Source: Cladorhizidae sp. MBARI D1340-BT2 (lineage: Eukaryota > Porifera > Demospongiae > Poecilosclerida > Cladorhizidae). Taken from it: a stretch of 64,000 bases of DNA. Shown in pieces: positions 33,701 through 45,700 of this stretch; position 1 is the stretch's first letter; each line of letters begins with the position of its first letter. The position numbers and the translations under genes were made by a program. The stretch spans positions 1,203,585-1,267,584 of the forward strand of contig JAQNBH010000003.1 in the NCBI GenBank assembly GCA_028752905.1, read 5' to 3'. The notes below the pieces were generated by a model. It made no database searches. It saw only the letters and a list, made by a program, of their open reading frames with translations, and was not told the origin of the DNA.

Positions 33701-36700
33701 AGACACTAGCTATACCCCCCACACTATTAGAGACATTAGCTATATCTCTCACACTATTAGAGACACTAGCTATATCTCTCACACTATTAGAGACATTAGC
33801 TATATCTCCCACACTGTTAGAGACATTAGCTATATCTCCCATACTATTAGAGACACTAGCTATATCTCTCACACTATTAGAGACATTAGCTATATCTCCC
33901 ACACTATTAGAGACACTAGCTATATCTCCCATACTATTTGAGACATTAGCTATATCTCCCACACTATTAGAGACATTAGCTATATCTCCCATACTATTAG
34001 AGACATTATCTATATCTCCCATACTATTAGAGACATTAGCTATACCCCCCACACTATTAGAGACATTAGCTATATCTCCCACACTATTAGAGACATTAGC
34101 TATATCTCCCACACTATTAGAGACACTAGCTATATCTCCCATACTATTAGAGACATTAGCTATATCTCCCATACTATTAGAGACATTAGCTATATCTCCC
34201 ACACTATTAGAGACATTAGCTATATCTCCCATACTATTAGAGACATTAGCTATATCTCCCACACTATTAGAGACATTAGCTATATCTCCCATACTATTAG
34301 AGACATTATCTATATCTCCCATACTATTAGAGACATTAGCTATATCTCCCACACTATTAGAGACATTAGCTATATCTCCCACACTATTAGAGACATTAGC
34401 TATATCTCCCATACTATTAGAGACATTAGCTATATCTCCCACACTATTAGAGACATTAGCTATATCTCCCATACTATTAGAGACATTAGCTATATCTCCC
34501 ATACTATTAGAGACATTAGCTATATCTCCCATACTACTAGAGACATTAGCTATATCTCCCACACTATTAGAGACATTAGCTATATCTCCCATACTATTAG
34601 AGACATTAGCTATACCCCCCACACTATTAGAGACATTAGCTATATCTCTCACACTATTTGAGACACTAGCTATATCTCCCATACTATTAGAGACATTAGC
34701 TATATCTCCCATACTATTAGAGACATTAGCTATATCTCCCATACTATTAGAGACATTAGCTATACCCCCCACACTATTAGAGACATTAGCTATATCTCCC
34801 ATACTATTAGAGACATTAGCTATACCCCCCCACACTAGAGACATTATCTATATCTTCCATACTACTAGAGACATTAGCTATATCTCCCACACTATTACTA
34901 ATCCCACACTATTAGAGACACTAGCTATATCTCTCACACTATTAGAGACATTAGCTATACCCCCCACACCATTACTAATCCCATACTATTAGAGACATTA
35001 GCTATACCCCCCCACACTAGAGACATTATCTATATCTTCCATACTACTAGAGACACTAGCTATATCTCCCACAATATTAGAGACATTAGCTTAAAAACAC
35101 TATTAGAGACACTATTAGCTATAATCTTCTCCTTGTTGGAGACGTTAGCTATGTGTCCCATCTCTCCCCACTACTACTAGAGATATTAGCTATGTTCCCA
35201 CACAATTAGAGATGTAAGCTATGTCTCCTACACTATTAGAGAGATTAGCTGTTAGAGACATTAGCACTATTAGAGACATCCACTATTAGAGCATTAGCTG
35301 TCTCTCTATTAGACATTAGCACTATTAGAGGAACTAGCAAGTCTCTCATACCCATTGTTAGCTCCAGAAACTATTAGACATTTGGATACTCACCAGAAAT
35401 ACTTGACATATGCCCATCACAACATACAGTCCCTTTCTATATCCCTTGTTCCTCCTCCTCCATCTATATCCCTTGTTCCTCCGCCTCCTCCATCTATATC
35501 CCTTGTTCCTCCTCCCCCATCTATATCCCTTGTTCCTCCGCCTCCTCCATCTATATCCCTTGTTCCTCCTCCTCCATCTATATCCCTTGTTCCTCCGCCT
35601 CCTCCATCTATATCCCTTGTTTCTCCTCCCCCATCTATATCCCTTGTTCCTCCGCCTCCATCTATATCCCTTGTTCCTCCTCCTCCCCATCTATATCCCT
35701 TGTTCCTCCGCTTCCTCCATCTATATCCCATGTTGCTCCTCCTCCATCTATATCCCTTGTTCCTCCGCCTCCTCCATCTATATCCCTTGTTCCTCCTCCT
35801 CCCCATCTATATCCCTTGTTCCTCCTCCCCATCTATATCCCTTGTTCCTCCGCCTCCATCTATATCCCTTGTTCCTCCTCCTCCTCCATCTATATCCCTT
35901 GTTCCTCCTCCTCCTCCATCTATATCCCTTGTTCCTCCTCCTCCCCCATCTATATCCCTTGTTCCTCCTCCTCCATCTATATCCCTTGTTCCTCCTCCCC
36001 CATCTATATCCCTTGTTCCTCCTCCTCCGCCATCTATATCCCTTGTTCCTTCTCCTCCATCTATATCCCTTGTTCCTCCGCCTCCTCCATCTATATCCCT
36101 TGTTCCGCCCCCTCCATCTATATCCCTTGTTCCTCCCCCTCCATCTATATCCCTTGTTCCTCCTCCCCCATCTACTGTATATCCCTTGTTCCTCCCCCTC
36201 CATCTATATCCCTTGTTCCTCCTCCTCCATCTATATCCCTTGTTCCTCCTCCTCCATCTATATCCCTTGTTCCTCCGCCTCCATCTATATCCCTTGTTCC
36301 TCCGCCTCCTCCATCTATATCCCTTGTTCCTCCTCCCCCATCTATATCCCTTGTTCCTCCTCCTCCATCTATATCCCTTGTTCCTCCTCCTCCATCTATA
36401 TCCCTTGTTCCTCCTCCTCCATCTATATCCCTTGTTCCTCCTCCTCCCCCATCTATATCCCTTGTTCCTCCTCCTCCATCTATATCCCTTGTTCCTCCGC
36501 CTCCTCCATCTATATCCCTTGTTCCTCCCCTCCATCTATATCCCTTGTTCCTCCCCCTCCATCTATATCCCTTGTTCCTCCTCCCCCATCTACTGTATAT
36601 CCCTTGTTCCTCCCCCTCCATCTATATCCCTTGTTCCTCCTCCTCCATCTATATCCCTTGTTCCTCCTCCCCCATCTATATCCCTTGTTCCTCCTCCTCC

Positions 36701-39700
36701 ATCTATATCCCTTGTTCCTCCTCCCCCATCTATATCCCTTGTTCCTCCGCCTCCTCCATCTATATCCCTTGTTCCTCCTCCTCCCCATCTATATCCCTTG
36801 TTCCTCCTCCTCCATCTATATCCCTTGTTCCTCTGCCTCCTCCATCTATATCCCTTGTTCCTCCGCCTCCTCCATCTATATCCCTTGTTCCTCCGCCTCC
36901 ACCATCTAATCCCTTGTTCCTCCTCCTCCATCTATATCCCTTGTTCCTCCTCCTCCCCCATCTATATCCCTTGTTCCACCTCCTCCATCTATATCCCTTG
37001 TTCCTCCTCCTCCTCCATCTATATCCCTTGTTCCTCCCCCTCCATCTATATCCCTTGTTCCTCCCCCTCCATCTATATCCCTTGTTCCTCCTCCTCCCCA
37101 TCTATATCCCTTGTTCCTCCTCCTCCTCCATCTATATCCCTTGTTCCTCCTCCTCCATCTATATCCCTTGTTCCTCCTCCCCCCATCTATATCCCTTGTT
37201 CCTCCTCCTCCGCCATCTATATCCCTTGTTCCTCCTCCTCCATCTATATCCCTTGTTCCTCCTCCTCCATCTATATCCCTTGTTCCTCCTCCTCCCCCAT
37301 CTATATCCCTTGTTCCTCCTCCTCTGCTAAAAGTTTACTCCACTTCTATATAATACTAGGTACAGTAGAATTAAAATAAACTTTAGCATTTAGGGCATGC
37401 ATTGCTTAGCAACACAACCAGTATGTATTTTTGACTTGTACTGTAGCTCTCTATTCAAATTGGCACCCACCTCAAACAATCCGAATGAAATGCCTACCCC
37501 ACCCACAATGGCCAGGTTGCCTTGGATGAAGTTGTTGAGCGACATGTTGCAACTGGTGTCGTAGATGAGCTGCATGGAATCAACAAGCGCAACGCTGCAC
37601 GTCCTTCCATCACTATCCTCGTCAGAGCAAGGGAAATAAATAATTACAGCAACAATAATAACAACATAACAAGTAAATAAATAAACAATAAATAACAATT
37701 TATTTATTGTTAAAATACAGCAATAAATAATAACAATAAATAATAAATAATAACAATAAATAAATAAATAAATAATAACAATAAATAAATACTAATACAA
37801 TACACAATAGCAATAAATATAACAGCAGGAATAAATGACAATAAGAACGTTTATAGAATAACAATTTCCTCGATTAAATTGAGCGTATTCTATTAATTTT
37901 ATGAGATGAGGGTGTGCTCTATTAGCCTGTGGTAATGATCTCCATCAGGTAACGGCACCTTTGTTGGGGTGACCATTCTTGTCTTCTATTCCTCCCAGGC
38001 AACTTGGGCGGACACAAAGGCAATCACTTACGAGTAGCTGTCTACTTAAAACCACTATAAATAATCACACCCAATTAAAATAGTAATAACACTAAAAAGA
38101 CTGGACAGTCAGACAAGAAGTGCCAAGCTAGTCTTGAGAACTAGTTGAAGGATACAAAAGCCAGACTAAGAAAGGAAGCTCAACAGTGACTGGGAGGAGG
38201 TATTGCATGAGGGAGCTCAACAGTGTTTGGGAGGAGGCATTGCATGAGGGAGCTCAACAGTGACTGGGAGGAGGTATTGCATGAGGGAGCTCAACAGTGT
38301 TTGGGAGGAGGCATTGCATGAGGGAGCTCAACAGTGACTGGGAGGAGGTATTGCATGAGGGAGCTCAACAGTGACTGGAAGGAGGTATTGCATGAGGGAG
38401 CTCAACAGTGACTGGGAGGAGGCATTGCATGAGGGAGCTCAACAGTGACTGGGAGGAGGTATTGCATGAGGGAGCTCAACAGTGACTGGGAGGAGGTATT
38501 GCATGAGGGAGCTCAACAGTGACTGGGAGGAGGTATTGCATGAGGGAGCTCAACAGTGACTGGGAGGAGGCATTGCATGAGGGAGCTCAACAGTGACTGG
38601 GAGGAGGTATTGCATGAGGGAGCTCAACAGTGACTGGGAGGAGGTATTGCATGAGGGAGCTCAACAGTGACTGGGAGGAGGTATTGCATGAGGGAGCTCA
38701 ACAGTGACTGGGAGGAGGTATTGCGAGGGCTAAGTGAGCTGCACGTGCCTATAGTTCGGGTTTGGGATTAATTGTGTACGCCCTCGAATTGCATTCACAC
38801 TCGTTTAGTGTTCGCTCCATTGAACCTTTGAACCTGCTGTAACCATTCAAGGAAATATGGTATGCAAGAGTAATGTGTGTGTGTGGAAGGGTGTGAGGGG
38901 AGGATGTGAGGGGAGGGTGTGAGGGGAGGGTGGTGGTGTACCTGGACATCATGGCCATTGTTGACGAGCAGTTGCAAGAGTCTGGATACCTGCCCGTGCT
39001 ATTAAAGTAGGCAGTGTCCTCCCACTCATCACGAGAAGAATAACCACAGCAGCGGAACTAGAATGCGTGCAGTGAGAGGAGGAGGAGGTGGTAGGGAAGG
39101 ATGGGAAAGAAAGACATGAGGGGGTAGGGAGGGGTGGGAGAGGATGTAAAATAAAGGCACATATGAATATAAGCACACTAAGTTTCATAAAGATTTTTAG
39201 GTTTGAGGGCAGTGAGGGAGGACATACTGTGGGGGAGGTGTGAGGGAGACATGCTGTGGCATGGTGTGGGGGGGACATGCTGTGGTATGGTGTGGGGGAG
39301 GTGAGGGGGACATGCTGTGGTATGGTGTGGGGGAGGGGAGGGGGACATGCTGTGGTATGGTGTAGGGGAGGTGAGGGGGACATGCTGTGGTATGGTGTGG
39401 GGGAGGGGAGGGGGACATGCTGTGGTATGGTGTGTGGGAGACATGCTGTGGTATGGTGTGTGGGAGGTGAGGGGGACATGCTGTGGTATGGTGTGTGGGA
39501 GGTGAGGGGGACATGCTGTGGTATGGTGTGTGGGGGGGGTGAGGGGGACATGCTGTGGTATGGTGTGGGGGAGGTGAGGGGGACATGCTGTGGTATGGTG
39601 TGGGGGGGGGTGAGGGGGACATGCTGTGGTATGGTGTGAGGGGGACATGCTGTGGTATGGTGTGAGGGAGACATGCTGTGGTATGGTGTGAGGGAGACAT

Positions 39701-42700
39701 GCTGTGGTATGGTGTGGGGGAGGTGAGGGGGACATGCTGTGGTATGGTGTGGGGGAGGGGGACATGCTGTGGTATGGTGTGAGGGGGTCATGCTGTGGCA
39801 TGAGTGCCTATGAGGAGGTGGTTAAGGTTTGTGTGGGTATTGTTAGGGTCTTGGTTTGCTGTGATCCTTGTGATCCTAGGCTGTTTTTATCTGGTAAGGG
39901 GTCAAATCATGTATTAACCATACAGCCTTCTCACCGTGTAGTGGAGCCAGGCCGATCTAGCTTATCGGCTACCTGGTATTCTCTGGATATTAATCCCTTC
40001 ACCATGATGACCATTCCCAATCTACATAAGCCCGCATGAGGGAGATCCGCTTATTTTTTAATGTACGAAGAATACAAACATAAAAACATACGCCATGTGG
40101 TCAATTTTTTCATCCAACTCCCCACTGGGAGCACGCTTCACTCATCAATTAAAAAGGGGCGTAAAACAGTATTAGGGAATAGCACTCCCTGCACATTGGT
40201 CTGACATACAGTACATGTATTAGGGAATAGTACTCCCTGCACATTGGTCTGACATACAGTACTAGGGAATAGCACTCCCTGCACATTGGTCTGACATACA
40301 GTATTAGGGAATAGCACTCCCTGCACATTGGTCTGACATACAGTATTAGGGAATAGCACCCCCTGCACATTGGTCTGACATACAGTATTAGGGAATAGCC
40401 CTCCCTGCACATTGGTCTGACATACAGTATTAGGGAATAGCACTCCCTGCACATTGGTCTGACATACAGTATTAGGGAATAGCACTCCCTGCACATTGGT
40501 CTGACATACAGTATTAGGGAATAGCACTCCCTACACATTGGTCTGACATACAGTACTAGGGAATAGCACTCCCTGCACATTGGTCTGACATACAGTATTA
40601 GGGAATAGCACTGCATGCACATTGGTCTGACATACAGTACTAGGGAATAGTACTCCCTGCACATTGGTCTGACATACAGTATTAGGGAATAGCACTCCCT
40701 GCACATTGGTCTGACATACAGTATTAGGGAATAGCACTCCCTGCACATTGGTCTGACATACAGTACTAGGGAATAGCACTCCCTGCACATTGGTCTGACA
40801 TACAGTATTAGGGAATAGCACTCCCTGCACATTGGTCTGACATACAGTATTAGGGAATAGCACTCCCTGCACATTGGTCTGACATACAGTATTAGGGAAT
40901 AGCACTCCCTGCACATTGGTCTGACATACAGTATTAGGGAATAGCACTCCCTGCACATTGGTCTGACATACAGTATTAGGGAATAGCACTCCCTACACAT
41001 TGGTCTGACATACAGTATTAGGGAATAGCACTCCCTGCACATTGGTCTGACATACAGTATTAGGGAATAGCACTCCCTACACATTGGTCTGACATACAGT
41101 ATTAGGGAATAGCACTCCCTGCACATTGGTCTGACATACAGTATTATGGAATAGCACTCCCTGCACATTGGTCTGACATACAGTATTAGGGAATAGCACT
41201 CCCTGCACATTGGTCTGACATACAGTATTAGGGAATAGCACTCCCTGCACATTGGTCTGACATACAGTATTAGGGAATAGCACTCCCTGCACATTGGTCT
41301 GACATACAGTATTAGGGAATAGCACTCCCTACACATTGGTCTGACATATAGTATTAGGGAATAGCACTCCCTGCACATTGGTCTGACATACAGTATTAGG
41401 GAATAGCACTCCCTACACATTGGTCTGACATACAGTATTAGGGAATAGCACTCCCTGCACATTGGTCTGACATACAGTATTAGGGAATAGTACTCCCTAC
41501 ACATTGGTCTGACATACAGTATTAGGGAATAGCACTCCCTGCACATTGGTCTGACATACAGTACTAGGGAATAGCACTCCCTGCACATTGGTCTGACATA
41601 CAGTATTAGGGAATAGTACTCCCTGCACATTGGTCTGACATACAGTATTAGGGAATAGCACTCCCTGCACATTGGTCTGACATACAGTATTAGGGAATAG
41701 CCCTCCCTGCACATTGGTCTGACATACAGTATTAGGGAATAGCACTCCCTGCACATTGGTCTGACATACAGTATTAGGGAATAGCACTCCCTGCACATTG
41801 GTCTGACATACAGTATTAGGGAATAGCACTCCCTGCACATTGGTCTGACATACAGTATTAGGGAATAGCACTCCCTGCACATTGGTCTGACATACAGTAT
41901 TAGGGAATAGCATTCCCTGCACATTGGTCTGACATACAGTATTAGGGAATAGCACTCCCTACACTTAAGGCCGGTTCATAATATGACGATAGCTCAGCGT
42001 AGCGCATCGTCATCGTCATCGTCAAACCTATCGTCAATTATGAACCGCTACCGTTTTGACGCTGTGACGCCACGGAGGCTGACGATAGAGTAGACTTGGA
42101 TTCTATTCCAACGTCTACAGCTCAGCGTCTAACCAATCAGATTGTTTTAGATTTTCACGTGACAATGGCGTTAAGCGTTTCCAATTGAAGCTACACTTTT
42201 TATAATGGATGACGAGAAAGTGGTGGAGGCAGTACGGTCTTATAGCTACCTTTGGCAGGTGTCTTCGCGATCTTACAAAGACCCAGAGGGCCAAGGACAA
42301 CGCCTGGATCGAGGTTTCTGGCAAGGTAGGATATTAGCTATGTAAAATTTGTGGAAGGGTAGCTAGTTATTTGTGGAAGGGTAGTTATTAATACTAAATT
42401 TTAAAAAGATTGGAGCGGACTGCTGTGTCCAGGAATGTATGAAAAGGTGGAAGGTTCTGAGGGACAGATTCGTCATGGAATTGAAAAAAAATAAAACCAA
42501 GAAGTCGAGAGATACTGCACTGGTGTCCTGTTGGCGGCCAATGAGCTTTATCACCGACACTGTGAAGCACAAAATGTTAGTGATTACCATAAGTTTTGAC
42601 TATGTAGTGAAGTTGAATTATATATTTGAATGTTCTGCGTCTTATTTGTATAGCACAGTCACCAACTTTACTCCTGCTCGGGCAGACACGTATGTTTTCT

Positions 42701-45700
42701 AGATATGTATTCTTTGTTACACTGAATCTTGATGTGGTATAGACCTCCTACATCAGACCGTCCGCAGGAAAGCGAGGAAGGAAGTAACGTACATGTAGAT
42801 GAGACGACAATTGCTATCAGGTAGGTTAGTATCCATCCCAAAATTAATATGACCGTTCTTTTATGTTCAACAGCAGTACTGCAGCAAGTACCCCAGGTAT
42901 ATACCCTCACACCACAACTACTTGACCACCCACGCAAAAAAAGAAAACGACAAGTTGAAGTTGATGAAATGGACAGGGTGCTCATCGCCCTGCAAGGACA
43001 GCAGCAGCAGGAAGATGGAGAGGGTGCCTTTGGCAAACTGTTGCTGCCTGTCTCAGGCTATTAGGAGGACGAGCTAAGGCCATAGCACGAGTAGAGATAG
43101 ACAAAATCTTACTTAACTCCCAATATCCCAATAATCCCTACTCCACTCCTCACTATCCCCCAAACAATGTAAATACAGGTCCTTCATCTCCCACTCACCC
43201 CAATGATACCTTTTACACCTTTCAATTGCAACAATATTGTTATATCAGTAAATGAAATTATGCTGATTTCTATTATTATATGTAATAAAACAGAATAGTC
43301 AAGTTAGCCGCACATGGCGATAATATTGCCAAACACACTTCTCCAGCAGGTGCACAAAAGAACTTTTTGAAATCTTGGACATCAGCTGCAGATTGAGAAT
43401 GTCTGTATATACATATAAATATATGAGTCCGGATTATGTATATAAATATATATATAGATAAATAGTCACTGAATAGAATACTGACTAACCTATCATTATT
43501 ACAGGGATGGTTTCAAATAACTGGGTGAATATTTAACTTAACTTATACCTCTTTCAGGAGACTATCAAACCTTTCTTTCGTCATCCTGAGGTACGTGAAG
43601 TGGCTGCTTGGGTCAGATAGACGCATCTCCTGAAGTAAATTATGATATTCTCCTTGCTCCAGGCGCTGTTGGAATATTTTGCGTGCACGCACTCTTTTCA
43701 GTCTCCTATTCCTCCTTCTTCTCAACAGTAATACTAGAATTATAGCCTCCTGTTCTCGTACAAAATTTCTTCCGACCATGGCGAGCAAAAAATGAACTGG
43801 CTACTAGCGCTCAGCAACTGCAAGGTCAAAGTCCAATTGGTGGTTCGCTCTCCGTCAATAACGCCAAATTGTGAACGGCAATGACGCTGCTAGACGAAAC
43901 GCTGAAGCTTGACCACAAAAGCGACGATGCGCTACGCCGAGCTATCGTCATATTATGAACCGGCCTTGTCTTAAATGGTTTTGGCTTATTTTACAATAAT
44001 TCTGTGTGCCTTAAATGCTTTGTCTCGAGTACAATAGCTTACCCTAATCAGTCTGTGGGAATTGGTAAAAGGTCTTCAAAACAATAAACACACTTGTGCG
44101 TGTGCAATATTGAGCCTAGCACGTTTTCACTAAAAATCGCAAGCATAAAATAATCACATCTTGTCAGCTCACAGTCTAGCCAGTTCACAGTCCAGCCAGC
44201 CCACAGTCCAGCTAGCCCACAATCTAGTCAGCCCATAGTCCAGCTAGCCCACAATCTAGCCAGCTCAGTCCAGCTAGCCCAGTCTCGTCAGCTCACAGTC
44301 CAGCTAGCCCACAGTCTAGCCAGCTCAGTCCAGCTAGCCCAGTCTCGTCAGCTCACAGTCCAGCTAGCCCAGTCCAGCTAGCCCACAGTCTAGCCAGCCC
44401 ACAGTCTAGCCAGCTCACAGTCCAGCTAGCCCATAGTCTAGTCAGCTCACAGTCCAGCTAGCCCACAGTCTAGCCAGCTCAGTCCAGCTAGCCCACAGTC
44501 TAGCCAGCTCACAGTCCAGCTAGCCCACAGTCTTGTCAGCTCACAGTCCAGCTAGCAAAAAAAATTTTTAAAGGAAGTTCCAAAATATAACCCGATTCTA
44601 CTTCTGGCTCGTAGACAAAAGTCTCAAGCTCAGGTCAAGCCTATACACTCAATCTGTGCATGTTTCCATAGACATATGTATATTTATATATATATATATA
44701 TATACCCCTGTGTGTGTATATAGATACTCATGTGTGTATATATACGTGTATGTATATATATACCAGTGTGTATATATATATATAGCCCTGTGTCTGTATA
44801 TATATATTCCCCTGTGTGTGTATATAGATACTCATGTGTATATATATATATACCCGTGTGTGTATCCAGTGTGTGTATATATATATATAGCCCTGTGTGT
44901 GTATATATATATTCCCCTGTGTGTGTATATATATATATACCCGTGTGTATATATACTTGTATGGTTATTTTCAGCTTTCAAATACTTTGAAGTTTCTCTT
45001 GCATCCAGCTCTTTGTTCTTTATGCCAACATTTCAACCGAAATACTACTTCGATCTTCTTAAAACGTTGGCATTACAAATATTACCACGAATATATACAT
45101 GTGTATATATATAATATAATTAGGTTGTTGGTCTTGTTCAATTTTTTTTATACATTTTTGTCCCATTCATTCTGTCCTAGTTCTAGAGGAGCATCCTCTT
45201 ACAAGAAGTTGCTCAGGACATCTCCACAACTAAGCAAGCACAGATCTTGCCATTCTTTACCTGTTTATTATACACACATGCCTATGTACTCGTGTATGCA
45301 TACATGCACCATAACTATTCCTGGTTGTGTTGGAGGTCTGTGCTGTTAACTATTACCACAAGAGTAAGCATCTGAGGACACTATTCCTGGTTGTGTTGGA
45401 GGTCTGTGCTGTTAACTATTGCCACAAGAGTAAGCTTCTGAGGACACTATTCCTGGTTGTGTTGGAGGTCTGTGCTGTTAACTATTACCACAAGAGTAAG
45501 CTTCTGAGGACACTATTCCTGGTTGTGTTGGAGGTCTGAGCTGTTAACTATTGCCACAAGAGTAAGCTTCTGAGGACACTATTCCTGGTGGTGTTGGAGG
45601 TCTATGCTGTTAACTATTGCCACAAGAGTAAGCTTCTGAGGACACTATTCCTGGTTGTGTTGGAGGTCTGTGCTGTTAACTATTACCACAAGAGTAAGCT

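Larger units (their letters stand above)
41967..43967. mobile_element. PIF/Harbinger DNA transposon, internally deleted
   Basis: Terminal inverted repeats of about 45 bp: AAGGCCGGTTCATAATATGA CGATAGCTC at the left and its reverse complement at the right, with one mismatch noted. A MADF-domain gene points inward from the left end and the start of a Harbinger transposase points inward from the right end, the convergent arrangement of PIF/Harbinger. The DDE catalytic part is missing. A clear 3-bp target duplication was not found. Confidence 0.85.

Noticed and set aside
30890..34844. Long minus ORFs repeating MGDIANVSNS-type decapeptides
   Set aside because: Product of a 30-bp unit without stops; broken into five pieces by partial units; no signal peptide or flanking unique domain; intronic position.
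30871..35345. CRISPR-like appearance of regularly repeated units
   Set aside because: Units are contiguous with no unique spacers and lie in a eukaryotic intron.
35355..37379. 674-codon Pro/Ser/Leu-rich ORF and overlapping long ORFs on both strands
   Set aside because: All frames of a stop-free 27/30-bp repeat are open at once, and the array lies between tetraspanin exons 5 and 6.
39704..40039. 111-codon plus ORF at the end of the G-rich array
   Set aside because: Starts inside the repeat, no recognised motif, no splice context; on the strand opposite to the tetraspanin.
40149..41924. 591-codon minus ORF repeating CRECYSLILYVRPM
   Set aside because: Artefact of the homogeneous 42-bp minisatellite in intron 3.
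44656..45349. Tyr/Val/Cys-rich plus ORFs
   Set aside because: Translations of TATATA/TGTGTG simple repeats.
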